From NCBI GenBank assembly GCA_034638255.1, contig JAWPGT010000132.1, positions 1 to 45,460 of the forward strand: 45,460 nt of DNA. Direction: 5' to 3'. Below are positions 31,618-42,955 of the stretch, piece by piece. This stretch comes from Coprinus comatus (Eukaryota; Basidiomycota; Agaricomycetes; Agaricales; Agaricaceae). Position numbers and translations under genes: made by a program. The notes under the pieces were generated by a model. The model had not been told where the DNA came from and ran no database searches. It was given only the letters and a program-made list of their open reading frames with translations. Positions within the stretch are counted from its first letter, which is position 1, and the number at the start of each line of letters is the position of its first letter.

Positions 31618-32442
31618 CCGTGTGAAATGCACAAAGAGCGGCCATCATGCGCACCCTATCCAAATTCGGAAGTGACACAATTGGGAAGGCAGGGGCAGGG
31701 CGGGGGGTCATCCCGACACATGAGGAAACAGGAAGTTGTGTATTAAATAAGTAGACACATGCTTTTCACACCACTATCATATTTACCCCGGGTCGGTGCC
31801 ACTCTCAATCCTTGAAGTGCTACAACTCTGACAACTCATGAATGAATGGAAGTTAACATTGGAGCTTGATCACACACCATATACAGATCATGGAACATTG
31901 CTCATATGTGATATATCTAGTATTACAGACCTTTTATATATTAATGCATAAGCATGCATCAGCAAAACGAGCATCTCCTTGGCCAAGCTTAAACCTCCTT
32001 AAACCTCCTTGAAAACATTTCCAAGGATGACCAAGGATATATCAAGAATGTAAAAGAATTTTTATTTTCTCCTTGGAATTACTTAGTCTTGCTTGACAAG
32101 TCGATTCCAAGCTATTCTAAGCAGGGGGTCCTGGTTAGTCACACTTAATTCTACTTAGTTTTACCTTATATCTACTTGTACTGCCTTCGAAAATACTTTC
32201 TCAAGCTTATAAATCAAGTATATCAGAATATATATATATAAAAAGCGAAATTTCAAGGACTCCTAGAGTGTCTCAAATGCATGTAAATGTATATCAACTG
32301 AATTATATTATCAGAAGGGAGACAGTAATGTACAAAAAATACAAGAGTGATTGTATACAGCATAATAGTAGTGTATACTACAGTAATGTACCGAAATAAA
32401 GATAAAAAATTACAAGAATATATTCATAATAGGAGAACTTAC
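31618..32442. other. Interior of X, no gene seen
   Basis: It continues the left arm of X after the hAT. It holds AT-rich sequence with a tandem CTTAAACCTC duplication near 31988. No coding frame is supported. Confidence 0.4.
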
Positions 32443-33501
32443 TTGGGAGAATAAAGAACTGGTCATTGCGATACGAGTATTGATTGGAACGTTACGTGGG
32501 TAGGTGCGTTCGAACGGCGCCGTCGAGACGGTTTGAACGATGCTAAGAACGTAAGATTCCGATAAGGATTGAGTATTGAAACAGGTGTTAGATTGAATAA
32601 GAACTTACCAGAAGATAGGTCACTACAACTCCAGCAGTCCTCCATAGTGTGTACAAATCAGGGGTGGAACAGAGAATGTACGCGTGGTGTAAACGAGCCT
32701 AAAAGCATGTTATGGAGTGCAGGAGGGAGTGAGATATCAGTAAAATAACAGGATTGGTGTAAAAGTTAGAGAACATACTTTTCACCAATGAATACCCCAC
32801 CATACCACACCGTACTACCCTCTATCGATTTGCCTTTTTGATGCGGTTCCAACGAGCCTAAGAACGTGGTGTATGGTGCGAAAATGACTGTGTTAGTAGT
32901 TGTAGAGTGAACAGTATACTCACAAGATAGACCTTAGAAGATAAGGTCACTACATATCCACAACTTCTCCATATCGTTTACAAGTTGGAGATGTCATAGA
33001 GGTGGTACGCGTAGGTTAGACGAGCCTAAGAATGTGCCATGGAGTGCAAGAGGGAGTGAGAAATGAGTAAAATACTTCCCTTGAGACAGATAATGACTCA
33101 CCAAGGAAGAAACCCCCCTTCGTGGGGTATACACCATACCACGTCATCACCTAACCCTTTTATCCTATAGTACACGTCGAGAAGGTTTTGGAGAGCCTAG
33201 AAACGTTCCTGTATGTAGAAAAATGAGTGATACAGAAGAAAAACAGCAAGTAATGACACACCAGCAGTAAAACTGATGTTATAGCATGGCTACTGCATCG
33301 GGACGCGTGTATGTAGGCTTGTTTGAAGCAGAGTATTGAGGCCGTCCTGGAGAGCCTGAGAACGCGCCAATACGCGATTATATGAGCCCAATACATGGAA
33401 AATAGTCGAAATTGACATACCTTATAAGAATAATGAAAACCCCACCATATCACGCGTACATAGACTCATTCAATGCATAATGTCGAGACAGTTCCAACGA
33501 G
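32443..33501 (-). repeat. Seven-unit tandem array of exon-like repeats in X
   Basis: Minus-strand units run 33501-33421, 33355-33262, 33196-33102, 33025-32934, 32857-32779, 32698-32609 and 32542-32443. Each is preceded by an AG acceptor (mostly TTCTTAG or CTAG before GCTC) and followed by a GTnnGT donor (GTATGT, GTGTGT, GTGAGT, GTAAGT). The six inter-unit gaps are 65-80 nt, normal intron size here. Acceptor spacing is 146-171 bp. Units alternate in type: 32698 and 33025 match closely over more than 150 bp, indicating a ~324-bp dimer. Several units have in-frame stops in every reading, so this is either a decayed gene built by exon duplication or a spliced non-coding RNA. No family recognised. 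Confidence 0.6.
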
Positions 33502-34153
33502 CTCCAACGCGTAGAGTTTCATCAAGGAATGAGAGTGCAGTGGTGACATTACTCAGAGTCGGCAGTGAGTAGAAGTTGTGACCTTCGTGAGGTTGCATTG
33601 CTGATGCAACGTGTCCTGTCACATGTGATGGTGAGAGTGATCATGTGACAGTTCAATTTTGCGATTTTTTGTGAAGTCCAAATCTGGGAACATAAATGAT
33701 GTGATTATTGATGCATCATCATGAAATAACAACACATCATTAATGACATCAACCAAACAAATGAAACAAAAACAAAGTCAATAACACAAATTAACTTTGA
33801 CTTTTTGTGACCTTAGAATAGTGCTTGGGAAACTTAAAAACTTGGTTGGAAATATTGACTACCTTAGAGTTACTTTGAAAATATATATCTAAGTATCAGT
33901 AAGTATCAGTAAGTATACTAAGCTACCCAAGCTATACTGAGTACTTACTAAGGACATGCTGGAAATGCTGATGTGAGCCCGACATCACATTTAAATGGGC
34001 TTTCGAGATAGTTAAAATTAAAACAGACTATGCACAGAAATACACCTGATTACGAGGTCGAATTCGGGTCGTTCTGCTGTTACTAAATTGGATAGTTGGG
34101 CGCGGGAAGTACGCTTTGTTTGCTGGGTTCACACGGGTCTTAGAAGTTTATAT
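33502..34153. other. Interior of X, no gene seen
   Basis: AT-rich, with a TCAGTAAGTA tandem repeat near 33897 and a CATCAT-rich segment near 33715. It may contain the upstream part of the exon-array transcript on the minus strand. Confidence 0.35.
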
Positions 34154-34254
34154 CAAATAAAGCCACACACAAGTTGTGCCAGTCCGCTGACGCGACAAGC
34201 CCTTGTTTACAAGTCGCTTATATAAGGAGCGGCACGTGGACTGGGAAGGAGTCT
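34154..34254 (-). repeat. 101-bp TATATAA module of X, right copy (inverted)
   Basis: Inverted copy of 13452-13552, one CpG difference. It is surrounded by GGATCCGG and GAACAAAA repeats that recur toward 34960. Confidence 0.8.
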
Positions 34255-34961
34255 GGAAAATGAACAAAATTTGGCTCTCAGGACGGCATGCCGGATCCGG
34301 AAACGTGAACCATTTGAGGATGCTCTCAGAGGCCGGATCCTGGTGAACGGAGGTTCCCCCAGACCTCATATACATACCACATCATGAGGTTAGTTTGTTT
34401 TTGTGTAAGTAATCTGGTCCCGTAGATTTTTGTGACTTGTTCTAAGATGGTTTTTGAGTGTTTTACAAAGGAATATTTGGAAAATTATAGTTTACAGACT
34501 ATCGTAACAGGTAGTAGCTTAAATTGTGATAATTTTGCAAGCAACGTGAGCAGAAATTGTTGCTCCAGTCTCTAGATAAGGTATACCACCTCCACTATCA
34601 CATCATGGATATTATTGATCTCATAATCTCATTGGATTCTCCCTGACATACAACAACTTTGCCATTTATAAAACATTGTCTAAAGGTGTTGGGAACATTG
34701 AAAAGGCCTCTCGCTCAATTCACAAAAAAAGGTTGAAGATGAAGGAATGGAGGATGTTTAATTATTTAAATACTTGTTAAACATCCACCGTAATGGGTAG
34801 TACTCGAAACCGATTTTTTAAGATTTTTTAAAGATTTTTTGAGGCCGGATCCGCTAAGATGAACAAAAAAACCCAATTTTCAGGGGAGGCCGGAGGCAAA
34901 AATGAACAAAAATCGGCCGATTTTGACGATTTTTCGATGAACAAAAGGGCAAAATTTTGAG

Positions 34962-34993
34962 ATTTTCGGCTCTAGCCTCACAGGCTATTGTCC
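34962..34993 (-). repeat. Right TIR of X
   Basis: Inverted match, two mismatches, to 10157-10169 plus 13375-13393. Confidence 0.6.
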
Positions 34994-35505
34994 TGGTGTG
35001 TCGCAACTCGTCAGGGGGCACTTATTTGCCAAGCCCTCACTCACAAGCGAACACAACAATGAGTATACATAACCACAAAACAACAATGCATAGTGACACA
35101 AAGGCGACACAAAGTAAATAATACAGTCAAGAGAGCAAGAGTATGTAGAAACACAATGGATCAGGAGAAAAACAGAAGTGGAAGGGAAAAAGGGAATACA
35201 AGAGAGAGGAATAGAAACGATATTGTTCAAGTGTCTCTACTACTACCGCGTCGTCAAAAGTTCATCAAAAATCATCATCATCAACGTAAAAAAAACATCC
35301 AAGATCCAAAATCAACCCTTTAAAGCAACCTAGTCTTCTCGACTTGAACAGTGACCGGGATAGCGATGTTCTACAAAGATGTAAAAACAATATCCCGACC
35401 ATTGAACATAGAAACAAATGAAAGTGAAAGGATTGGGAAAGGATGGATATGAATTAAAAGTCAAGAGAGAAAAAAGGTTGTGAATTTGTGGGGGAGTTAT
35501 TGGAT
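34994..35505. other. Spacer right of X
   Basis: No gene supported. It is the 3' flank of the minus-strand phosphatase-like gene. Confidence 0.4.
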
Positions 35506-37514
35506 TCAAATAATCCAACGAGGTTGATCAGGATAATACCCATTCCCATTCCCAACTACAGGTTTCCCCTTAACAACATTATCAATACCTCCACTTCCAC
35601 TCAACCCATTCCCAATTCCATTTTCACCAACACCATGAGGTTCACATCCATAAGGTGAAACCGAAATAGATCCATAATTATGTTGAACCTGACTCACCTC
35701 TTCACCTTCCAATTTAATACGAGCTTCCAAAGCCTTTTGACGATTCCTCCTAGCAATGACTTTGGTAATAACAAAAAGGCCCAAAAGTCCTACAAAAGCA
35801 CAAATACCGCCAAAGACGGATTCATGCATGGGGCTGATAGGTCCAGATGGGATGGTGTCTTTGAAACCGAAATCGGAAAAAGTGGAAGAATCAGAGGAAG
35901 ATGGTGAAGAAGCGGATTTAGAATTGCAGATTTCTTTCCATTGCTTGTTACTAGTGATAGCAGCGTTCTAAATAAATTAAAATTAAAACAACAGAATTAG
36001 AGAACGAGGAAATGAGGATTTCAATTATAAGGGGACGGGCTTACTTCAGCACGGTAGATGAATTCAGTCAAGGGGATATCAGAGTGGTGACCGAAAACGT
36101 GAACATCATGGAAAGTGTCGCTAGTACCATTCTTGAACTTGATGCGAAGGAAATCACGAACATCAGGGGGAGATCCGCGACGGAGTTCAATAGCAATTGC
36201 AGAGGAGAATTCGGCTACACAAAAAAAAAAAAAAAGAGTTTTGCATCAATTCAAGTTCGCCTATACCAGTACATAGAACAAAGACGGGAGAGAGAATACT
36301 TACGAACACCCTTGAAATGAGGATGATCACTGATGACACCAGTTTGATGGAACAAAGAAATGAAAGGTTGATAAGTAGTCTGAACCAACATAAATTGAAG
36401 TGGGTCGCCATTGAATGCAATACGCTCGAGTGAAGTCAAGATAGTGTGCAAGAGGGTACGACCAGCAACTTCAATAAGAGAGAAAAGATCATTAGTTATG
36501 TCATTTCCCATCTTGTTGAGCATTTGTTTACTTACTGTTACCAATACCGTTGATATCCTTGTCAGAGAAAACACCAGCCTCGTGGAAATCAGCAAGATGA
36601 CGAGCTTGTTCAACAAAAGTAGGAGGAAGACGATGAGCATAGGTCCTGTTATGAACAAGTTGAGAGTTGACGAAATCGAAGATCTATTCATTTTTTTCAT
36701 TTGTCAACTTTAATGTTCCGTATTAAAGAGGGATGGTGACTCACATTCCAAGCATTCTCGAGTGTAGTAGGGCGACCAAAGACGTAATCCTTGATGCTCT
36801 TGAAAAACGGTTCAGCATCCTTTGCTTTAGCCTTGAAAGCATCAGAAGCATAAAACTTCTTGATATGCCTTTCGAAAGCAGGACAATTGGTCCAACTCTC
36901 TAAGGAGCGATCGTTTCCAGGTTCAACAGTCTCCACTATATTTATAAAGTTTATCAGTACAAATCCCCCACAGTGTACCAATTTAACAAAAGATGGGAAT
37001 GACGTACCGGGAACATATTGATAACCGCCAAGAGGAGCGACAACCGTACTCTCATTAGCCAAAATAATCTTGTTCTTAGGAGTAGGAGGGAAAAGTCCTT
37101 GAAGCAAAGCAATAGCAGAATCGAAAACTACAGTTCCTTCAACTCCAGCTTTGACTCGAACTTTAACCTCGGAATTATCAACGAGGTCGGAGCGGATACC
37201 CTCGATGTAAGAAGGCGAAGAGCTTTCAAAGTAGGTGTCGCGAAGAAGAGAGCCGAGGCGGTGAGAGTCAACCTATTAGAGTAAAGTGATTTTAAAAGAG
37301 ATAAAGAGGGAAGGAGAGAAAGAAGAAAAGGGAAATGAGTTAGAATGAGTTTTTTTTTCCTTTGTTAAAACATGGATAATAAAGTATTACTCACCTCACC
37401 GAGAGCAGTGGTCTCAGTATTGGCAGCCGCATAATTATACGGGTCTTGGTAATAATTGTACCTATCACCGTTACGAGCGATGATAATAACGCCGAGAACT
37501 CTAGAGAGCAACAT
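35506..37514 (-). CDS. Membrane-anchored histidine-phosphatase-superfamily protein (clade 2), RNGDR variant
   Basis: Seven exons (37514-37395, 37272-37008, 36935-36745, 36683-36536, 36468-36304, 36214-36045, 35967-35506) with compatible phases encode 506 aa. The motif for this superfamily is RHGxR near the N-terminus. Here residues 14-18 read RNGDR, so the catalytic histidine position holds Asn. Conserved downstream blocks include LLQGLFPPTPKNK, SSLVD-like GIRSDLVDN, VEPGNDRSLESW, INGIGNIAGRTLLHTIL, LRRGSPPDVRDFLR and FGHHSDIPLTEFIYR. A single transmembrane helix (~407-427, FGGICAFVGLLGLFVITKVI) is followed by a basic stop-transfer and a ~95-residue Gly/Asn-rich tail. There is no clear signal peptide. 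It may be a pseudo-phosphatase or act by another route. The fold call is firmer than the activity. Confidence 0.85.
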
Positions 37515-38609
37515 GATATAAGACAAGTACGAGAGATCTGGTTATGCAAATTGAAGAGTGCAAAGAGTAAAAAAAGTGAGTGAGTGAAGTGAGGTGGTAT
37601 GATCCCCTGGGAACTACAGTTGTCCTTTTAAACGATTTGCACTCAAGTTGATGGTTGGTTGTTACGCCGCAATACAATACAGTACAACACAATGAGATGT
37701 GAGGTAAGGTAAGGTGAGGCAAGGCGAGGCGAGGCTACAGTATTTTGATGGAGGCAAGGAATATGCATGGCTTGATGCAATGATGGGACAAGGACAACTT
37801 AACAATTTCCTCCGTCATAACCGATCCGAATATGCTATAGAATCAAGAATTCAATTTGAATTACACTCTTCCTCGCTGGGTACTATGCAAGCAATCCAGT
37901 CACCTTCCGGTGAACACGTTGGGATAATAGCTGATTTTTTGTTAACGTTCAGGGCCGTAAACGCCCACCACCACAACCTCTCTAATCAGAATTCTATGAG
38001 GGAGCAGTGAAACATGATAGGTCAACGTTCCATTCCAGAAGGCGAAGGCGAAGGTTGGTGGGGGTGAACGGTATGAATTGACTCAGATGTGGTAAAACAA
38101 AAATAGGTCGTGATGTCAATGAAGCATTGAAGCGCCTTCTTTTCATTAATGACTGCCGAAATGTCGCGTGTTATATGAATGGCGTGGAATTAGGCCTAGC
38201 AGTTGTGATCATAGAAGACCAATATGCGCGCCTAAAGTCGAACATATACATGTGGTTGATGTTGACCTTTTCGTCCTTGAAAACACATCACTTCTTCGGT
38301 ACATGCGAAATTGAAACACATATACAAGAGTAGCTCGGCGGAAATGGGATGGGCTGAACTTCTTCCCCAACCATTCTGTGAGGGAAACGAATTTAATATC
38401 TTGTTTCAGTGTGATGTGCATGCAGGCAAACACGAGGAATCAACTATTGCTTATTCTTTATTCAAATCAGGCAAGCATAATCATTACACGATGCCCGGGA
38501 TTTAATTATATCTAGGAGGTTTTACGTTAAATCATTCAGGATCCATAAAGAGATAACCTCTAACCTACCTCAATGAACCAATGAAGCGCGTAGCTTATGG
38601 TGTAATTAT
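37515..38609. other. Intergenic, no gene seen
   Basis: Contains the promoter side of the phosphatase-like gene and a degenerate pentanucleotide run (GAGGT/AAGGC type, 37690-37737). Frames here lack recognisable domains. Confidence 0.4.
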
Positions 38610-39698
38610 TTATTTCTTCCGTTTACCTTTACCCCCGCCGCTTCTGCCCGTTGAAGCACCACCACCAGATGCTGGGGTTTCCGTAGCGGCACTACCCTGA
38701 GTTGCTCCTCCGCCCCCTCCTCCACCCCTCCTTCTTCTTCCCTGGTTGTAAGTTGTACGTTCACTTTTTTTTAACCATCTTTCTGGATCTGGAGGTGGTG
38801 TGACTCCAGGTGTTACACCAGCAGGTACACGAGACATTCGAACTTTCTTTGGTTTATCAACAGGAACAGCCGGCTGTGCAGAAGCTGCGAGTGTAGCAGC
38901 GGGTATGGATGGGCCTGGTGCTGGAGGGGGTGCATTTTCGATCACATTGGTTATTGAGGCCGGAAGTGCATCCATTGCTCGAAGATAATCTTGGTTTATG
39001 AAATCAAGATGTTTCTGAGAAGCTTGGAGATTGGTTAGAATATCGGAGTGTTCCTCGGTGTTCTATAAGACGACTTGAGTTTCAATTGGTCCTCGAAAGT
39101 ATAGCAGGCATACAGGCTCGGTACTATCCAACAGCTCATTATACAAGACGAGTGATTGCTCGTACAAACCTTGACGGTAAAACTATAAAAGAGATAAGTA
39201 TATCGACAAGCCTAAGATTGTCATTGAAAACGTGCCAATTGCGCCTCGAGATGAGCCAAGCCTCGATCATCAGCATCCTGCTGCTTCAAGGACTGTATGA
39301 GCTGCTGAGCTTGAGAGTCATCGTGAGATCGATACAAGGCATAAGCCCGTTCAAACACAAAGTTTGTCTTGTCTCCGTCGATTAGGGCTAGAGCCAATTC
39401 ATATTGATCCGTCTGAAGCAATAGGAACAGTTTCGTAGTCAAAGCATCGACATCACCCGGTAGAATCCTAAGGACTACACACAGCACCAATTAACACTCA
39501 TTAATACACCTAACAAATAAGTAACATACTCTTATCGCAAGTCTTTGTAGCATTAACAAAATGACCCCCGTCGATTTGCGAACACAATAATGAAAAAAGA
39601 CGTTTTACTCGTTCTTGCACCGAGTATTCTTTCTTTGGCGTCTTCTTGGGTGGTTGAACCTTGGTCTTTGGCTTATTGGGTTTATTCGGTGGAGGCAT
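38610..39698 (-). CDS. SRP72: Signal recognition particle subunit SRP72, short form
   Basis: SRP72 binds 7S RNA with SRP68 in the cytosolic particle that targets ribosomes to the ER. Exons 39698-39530, 39474-39236, 39182-39114 and 39062-38610 give 309 aa. The N-terminus is Lys/Pro-rich. TPR helices follow (VNATKTCDKILRILPGD, YELALALIDG, AQLFYRQGLYEQSL), then the conserved EPNTEEHSDILTNL, a Pro/Ala linker and the C-terminal RNA-binding motif PPDPERWLKKSERTTY with an Arg/Gly-rich tail. SRP72 proteins are commonly about 600-670 aa, so the central TPR region is largely absent. Intron 2 (39235-39183) is a GC-AG intron: only GC at 39235-39234 keeps the TPR frame. It shares a 94-bp divergent promoter with the pinin gene. 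Confidence 0.88.
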
Positions 39699-39792
39699 TG
39701 CTGAGCGTACAATTCAAAGCTGCATGCGCTGGCCATCATCACTATTCCCACGCCCCTTGTCCACTAACTTCCATCCCAGCAACAACCCACAA
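39699..39792. promoter_or_regulatory. 94-bp bidirectional promoter (SRP72 / pinin-like)
   Basis: Two start codons point away from each other with only 94 bp between them, so both 5' leaders and core promoters must lie here. No TATA box is obvious. Confidence 0.6.
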
Positions 39793-41002
39793 ATGTCTTC
39801 AGAAGAGTATGTATTCCTATTCCTTAACAAAATATTCCATAAAATCTGAACCATTGATTAGGAATGTTATTAACCCAACCGTCGAGGCTGATGTGGTTGA
39901 CGCGCCAAAGGTTGCACCGCAGGAACAAAGAAAGAGACCACGATTGGATCTGTCGACAGCTGGTGACAACCCTAGAGAACGAAAACGCGGTAAAAGCATG
40001 TTTGGTATCTTACTGGGTACCCTAAACAAAGCGAAGAATGAGGATAAGGCAAGAAATGCTAGTGAAGCTGTACGTTTTTACCGCACATACCCTTTTTTTT
40101 GTATTATTAATACGACTATCTATTAGGCAAAAAAGCGACAACTGATTGAGCAGAGACTACAAACAAAACTACGCAAAGAAACTGACTCTGTTAGACGCGC
40201 AGAAGAAGCAAAAAAGCATAAGACAACAGCTAATCGAAAGGAGGAAGAATTGCAATTGAAAGACTCTATTGTTCGTCCCCACCCCACCTCCTTTTTTTTT
40301 TCATCCTTCTGACCATGGAATTGATTTTATAGTATAAACTAAGAAGAACACGACTTCCATTACTCTCTAATTTTCTATCGACTTCCGACAAAATCCCTGA
40401 TGATATTAATGATGATGAACCCTCCTCAAATCCCCTATCCCAACCACCAAGAACACATCCACCACCTCTTTATTATCTACCTGCAATCCTAACACCTGCT
40501 CAAGAAGCATTCTTAGCCAAACGAAAGGCAGAGGTACGTTTTATTTCACCTTTTATGTGTTACTCCTGAAAAGCAAACATTGAAATATAACATTGAATTT
40601 TTGTCTTTTTTTCTGGATTAGGTTAAAGAGGCAGCGGAGAAAGAATGGGAATTATTCAAAGAAGAACGAGCGGCTGGTGTTACAGAAATTAACGAGCTAC
40701 GACAAATTTCAGCAGAAGAACAAGCAAAAGCTAAAACTGAACGTGAAGCTCGTCAAGATGATATGGATATGGATTCACCTCTAAATCCTCATCCTCATCC
40801 TACGACATCAAGAAACAATACCGGGATTTCAGAGGGAAAATCTGAAGATAAACAACCTCAAGACCAATCGGAAGCTAAAATGGACGTTGATGATTCTCCT
40901 CCTGTAGAAAAAGTAAACGAAACGAAACGATCACAATCACCCATGAAAAAAGCGGAACTTGCTTCGATGCCTGCTGATGATGATGATGCTGTTGAATATT
41001 GA
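39793..41002 (+). CDS. Pinin/SDK/memA domain protein
   Basis: Five exons (39793-39806, 39862-40069, 40127-40270, 40333-40533, 40622-41002), phases consistent, 315 aa. The pinin/SDK/memA core is clear: KRPRLDLS, RKRGKSMFGILLGTLNKAK, KKRQLIEQRLQTKLRKE, LRRTRLPLLSNFLST and a proline-rich PPPLYYLPAILTPAQEAFL segment. A coiled-coil (KEAAEKEWELFKEERAAG) and an acidic/Ser-Pro tail ending DDDDAVEY follow. Pinin family proteins work in the nucleus, linked to splicing and the exon-junction complex. The first exon is only 14 nt and codes MSSE. The gene is divergent from SRP72. It looks intact. Confidence 0.9.
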
Positions 41003-42955
41003 TTTTTCACTCTAATTAAAAACAATTATGATTAGTTTGTTTTGCTCAAGGTAAATACGGTATTTGAATCTCAAAGAGCTCTTTTTAAAAAATTAATTCA
41101 AACGAATGATTAGATGTTAGCCTCCCTGTGTATTCCTTTTTGTTAGTGCGTTTCTTTTTCCTTCTTTTATCGTTGTGGTCACTCTGGTTGTTGGTCATTG
41201 TTAGCCTTATGAGATGTGTTGTTGTTTGTTCTTTTCTTGCTTGAAGAGAAAGAGAGAGAGAGAGAGGTTCAAGTGACTTTATGCACATGCATATTATGGT
41301 TTTTTTTTACTACTGATGTTACCGTGCTTCACTCCTGTTTCTTCTTTCAGTAGCATCGTTTCTTATGATATATGTTTTCTTTGGCCTGGACAAAACATAC
41401 TTGGAGCTTTATGTCTGCCCACACTATTTAAGGTCTTAACCCAAGGGAAGACTCTACTTTCAACGAGTTCAAGTTACCGTATATGACAATTGTAAGATTT
41501 TGTACTTTCTCGCAGTGGGTGTTACCTGGTACCCATCCCTGATGTTCCCTAGGTGAAGCTCTTCATAATCACTTTTTTCTAGTACATGATATTCAGAATT
41601 TCAGGGGTTTGCAAAATGCTCGAGGAATTTAATATTGTTATTGAATATTCCCTCCCTACTACCAAATCCAAGTCCTAAAACCTAATCCTCACAAAGACAC
41701 GGATTTTGAACTCATGCCCCTCGGGCGTGACGCTTGTCGTCACACGGTCTGGGAAGAAAATGGGTTAGTCACTCAGGGGTCACGGAATGGTGCTTTTTGT
41801 GACTAACCGTGACACTCAAGGGTAGGTCCTTTCCAAAGACATATATTTCTGGGAAACACCAGGAGATCCTTCTCGGAATCCAATTATTTTCCCAGTTTCA
41901 AGTGCACCTTACATAGGATAAACATCGGATGTTCGAATATATACTAGAAAATACTAAGTCAAAAAAAAACAATGATCTGCGGCCTACCACTTCAAAACTT
42001 GACACAACGCGACCGCTTAAAGCAGTAATCCCGAACTGTACGCATGGACACACCACTGAACCTCTCTTTCGTTGAAATCATCATTTGAAGAGCTTCTCAA
42101 TTCCGGTCCGCTCTCACAAAGTAGTACACTGGTACAGGTGCAATATCAGTATCTCTGATCAAGATCAACGCCGTTGTTCTTGGACGGTGGTAATAAGTCA
42201 CCGACGACCGTCACGGTGGTCCGTACTAACTTTGTGCATGAAAGGAAGCATATACAACTTCTTCCTTTTTGTTCAGGTCCGTAACCGGTTACGCGACCTA
42301 TGATATTCAATTACTTTTATAGAAGTACTCAAGGTTGTCAAGTTTGTTCCCATCTGCTATAGAGATTCTACATCTTCTCGAATAATTGTAAAATAATCTC
42401 ACGATTGATCCACAACAAGTCGGGTCCGTAACTGGAGGAGAGGATCTAGGGACTCTGGACAGCTCCGCTCTTCTTTTTCTCTCTTTCCACTGGGCTGGTA
42501 TGGTCAATGAACATCAATATCAATATTCGGTACACGGAACGGAATCTCCTCATCGCATATACTTTTCTCATCGTCATCGTCATCATAGCTATGCACTATC
42601 ACAACTTCAATAAATCAGAGATTCTATTGAATTGCACCCTGCGATAACCTATCAATTAGTTATAACTCAGAATACAGTAGAACGTCTACTTCCATGGTAT
42701 CCGTATGACGAAAGGAACAGCAATCATAACACAAATCAATCTTTTACCATCATCCAGTGCAAAATACATCTCCGATACCTTGAAACTTCATGAAAAATAG
42801 AGCATTCATCCAACTCATTATCACAACCATTCTCCCATTCTTCATCTACTGTTGGATGATCGCATAACCATACATCAACTGCAACGGAGGTCGCCAGCAG
42901 ATCAAATGCCCTTGGTCAAATATAATCAGAACTATATATTCTAGGTTCACCGGAT
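41003..42955. other. Intergenic, no supported gene
   Basis: About 2 kb. It holds a GA microsatellite near 41246-41265 and a 9-bp inverted repeat GTTAGTCAC/GTGACTAAC (41764-41772, 41800-41808). A frame at 42085-42303 has no recognisable features; it could be an upstream exon of the following gene, but nothing supports that. Confidence 0.4.

Larger units (their letters stand above)
10157..34993. mobile_element. Outermost element X: uncharacterised DNA element, interrupted by Tc1-type and hAT insertions
   Basis: A 32-bp inverted repeat with two mismatches defines the ends. The left copy is 10157-10169 continued at 13375-13393 (split by the Tc1-type element). The right copy is 34962-34993. Both read GGACAAT-x-GCCT-x-TGAGG and end in GCCGAAAAT. 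Removing the Tc1-type and hAT insertions leaves about 3.6 kb. Inside are an inverted pair of 101-bp modules with a TATATAA core and the seven-unit exon-like array at 32443-33501. No transposase is recognisable and no clear target-site duplication is visible, so the class is unknown. An alternative is two separate copies of a repeat in opposite orientation. Confidence 0.5.

Noticed and set aside
41764..41808. GTTAGTCAC/GTGACTAAC inverted repeat as a terminator or operator
   Set aside because: Short stem, 27-base loop, far from the pinin stop. No supporting context.
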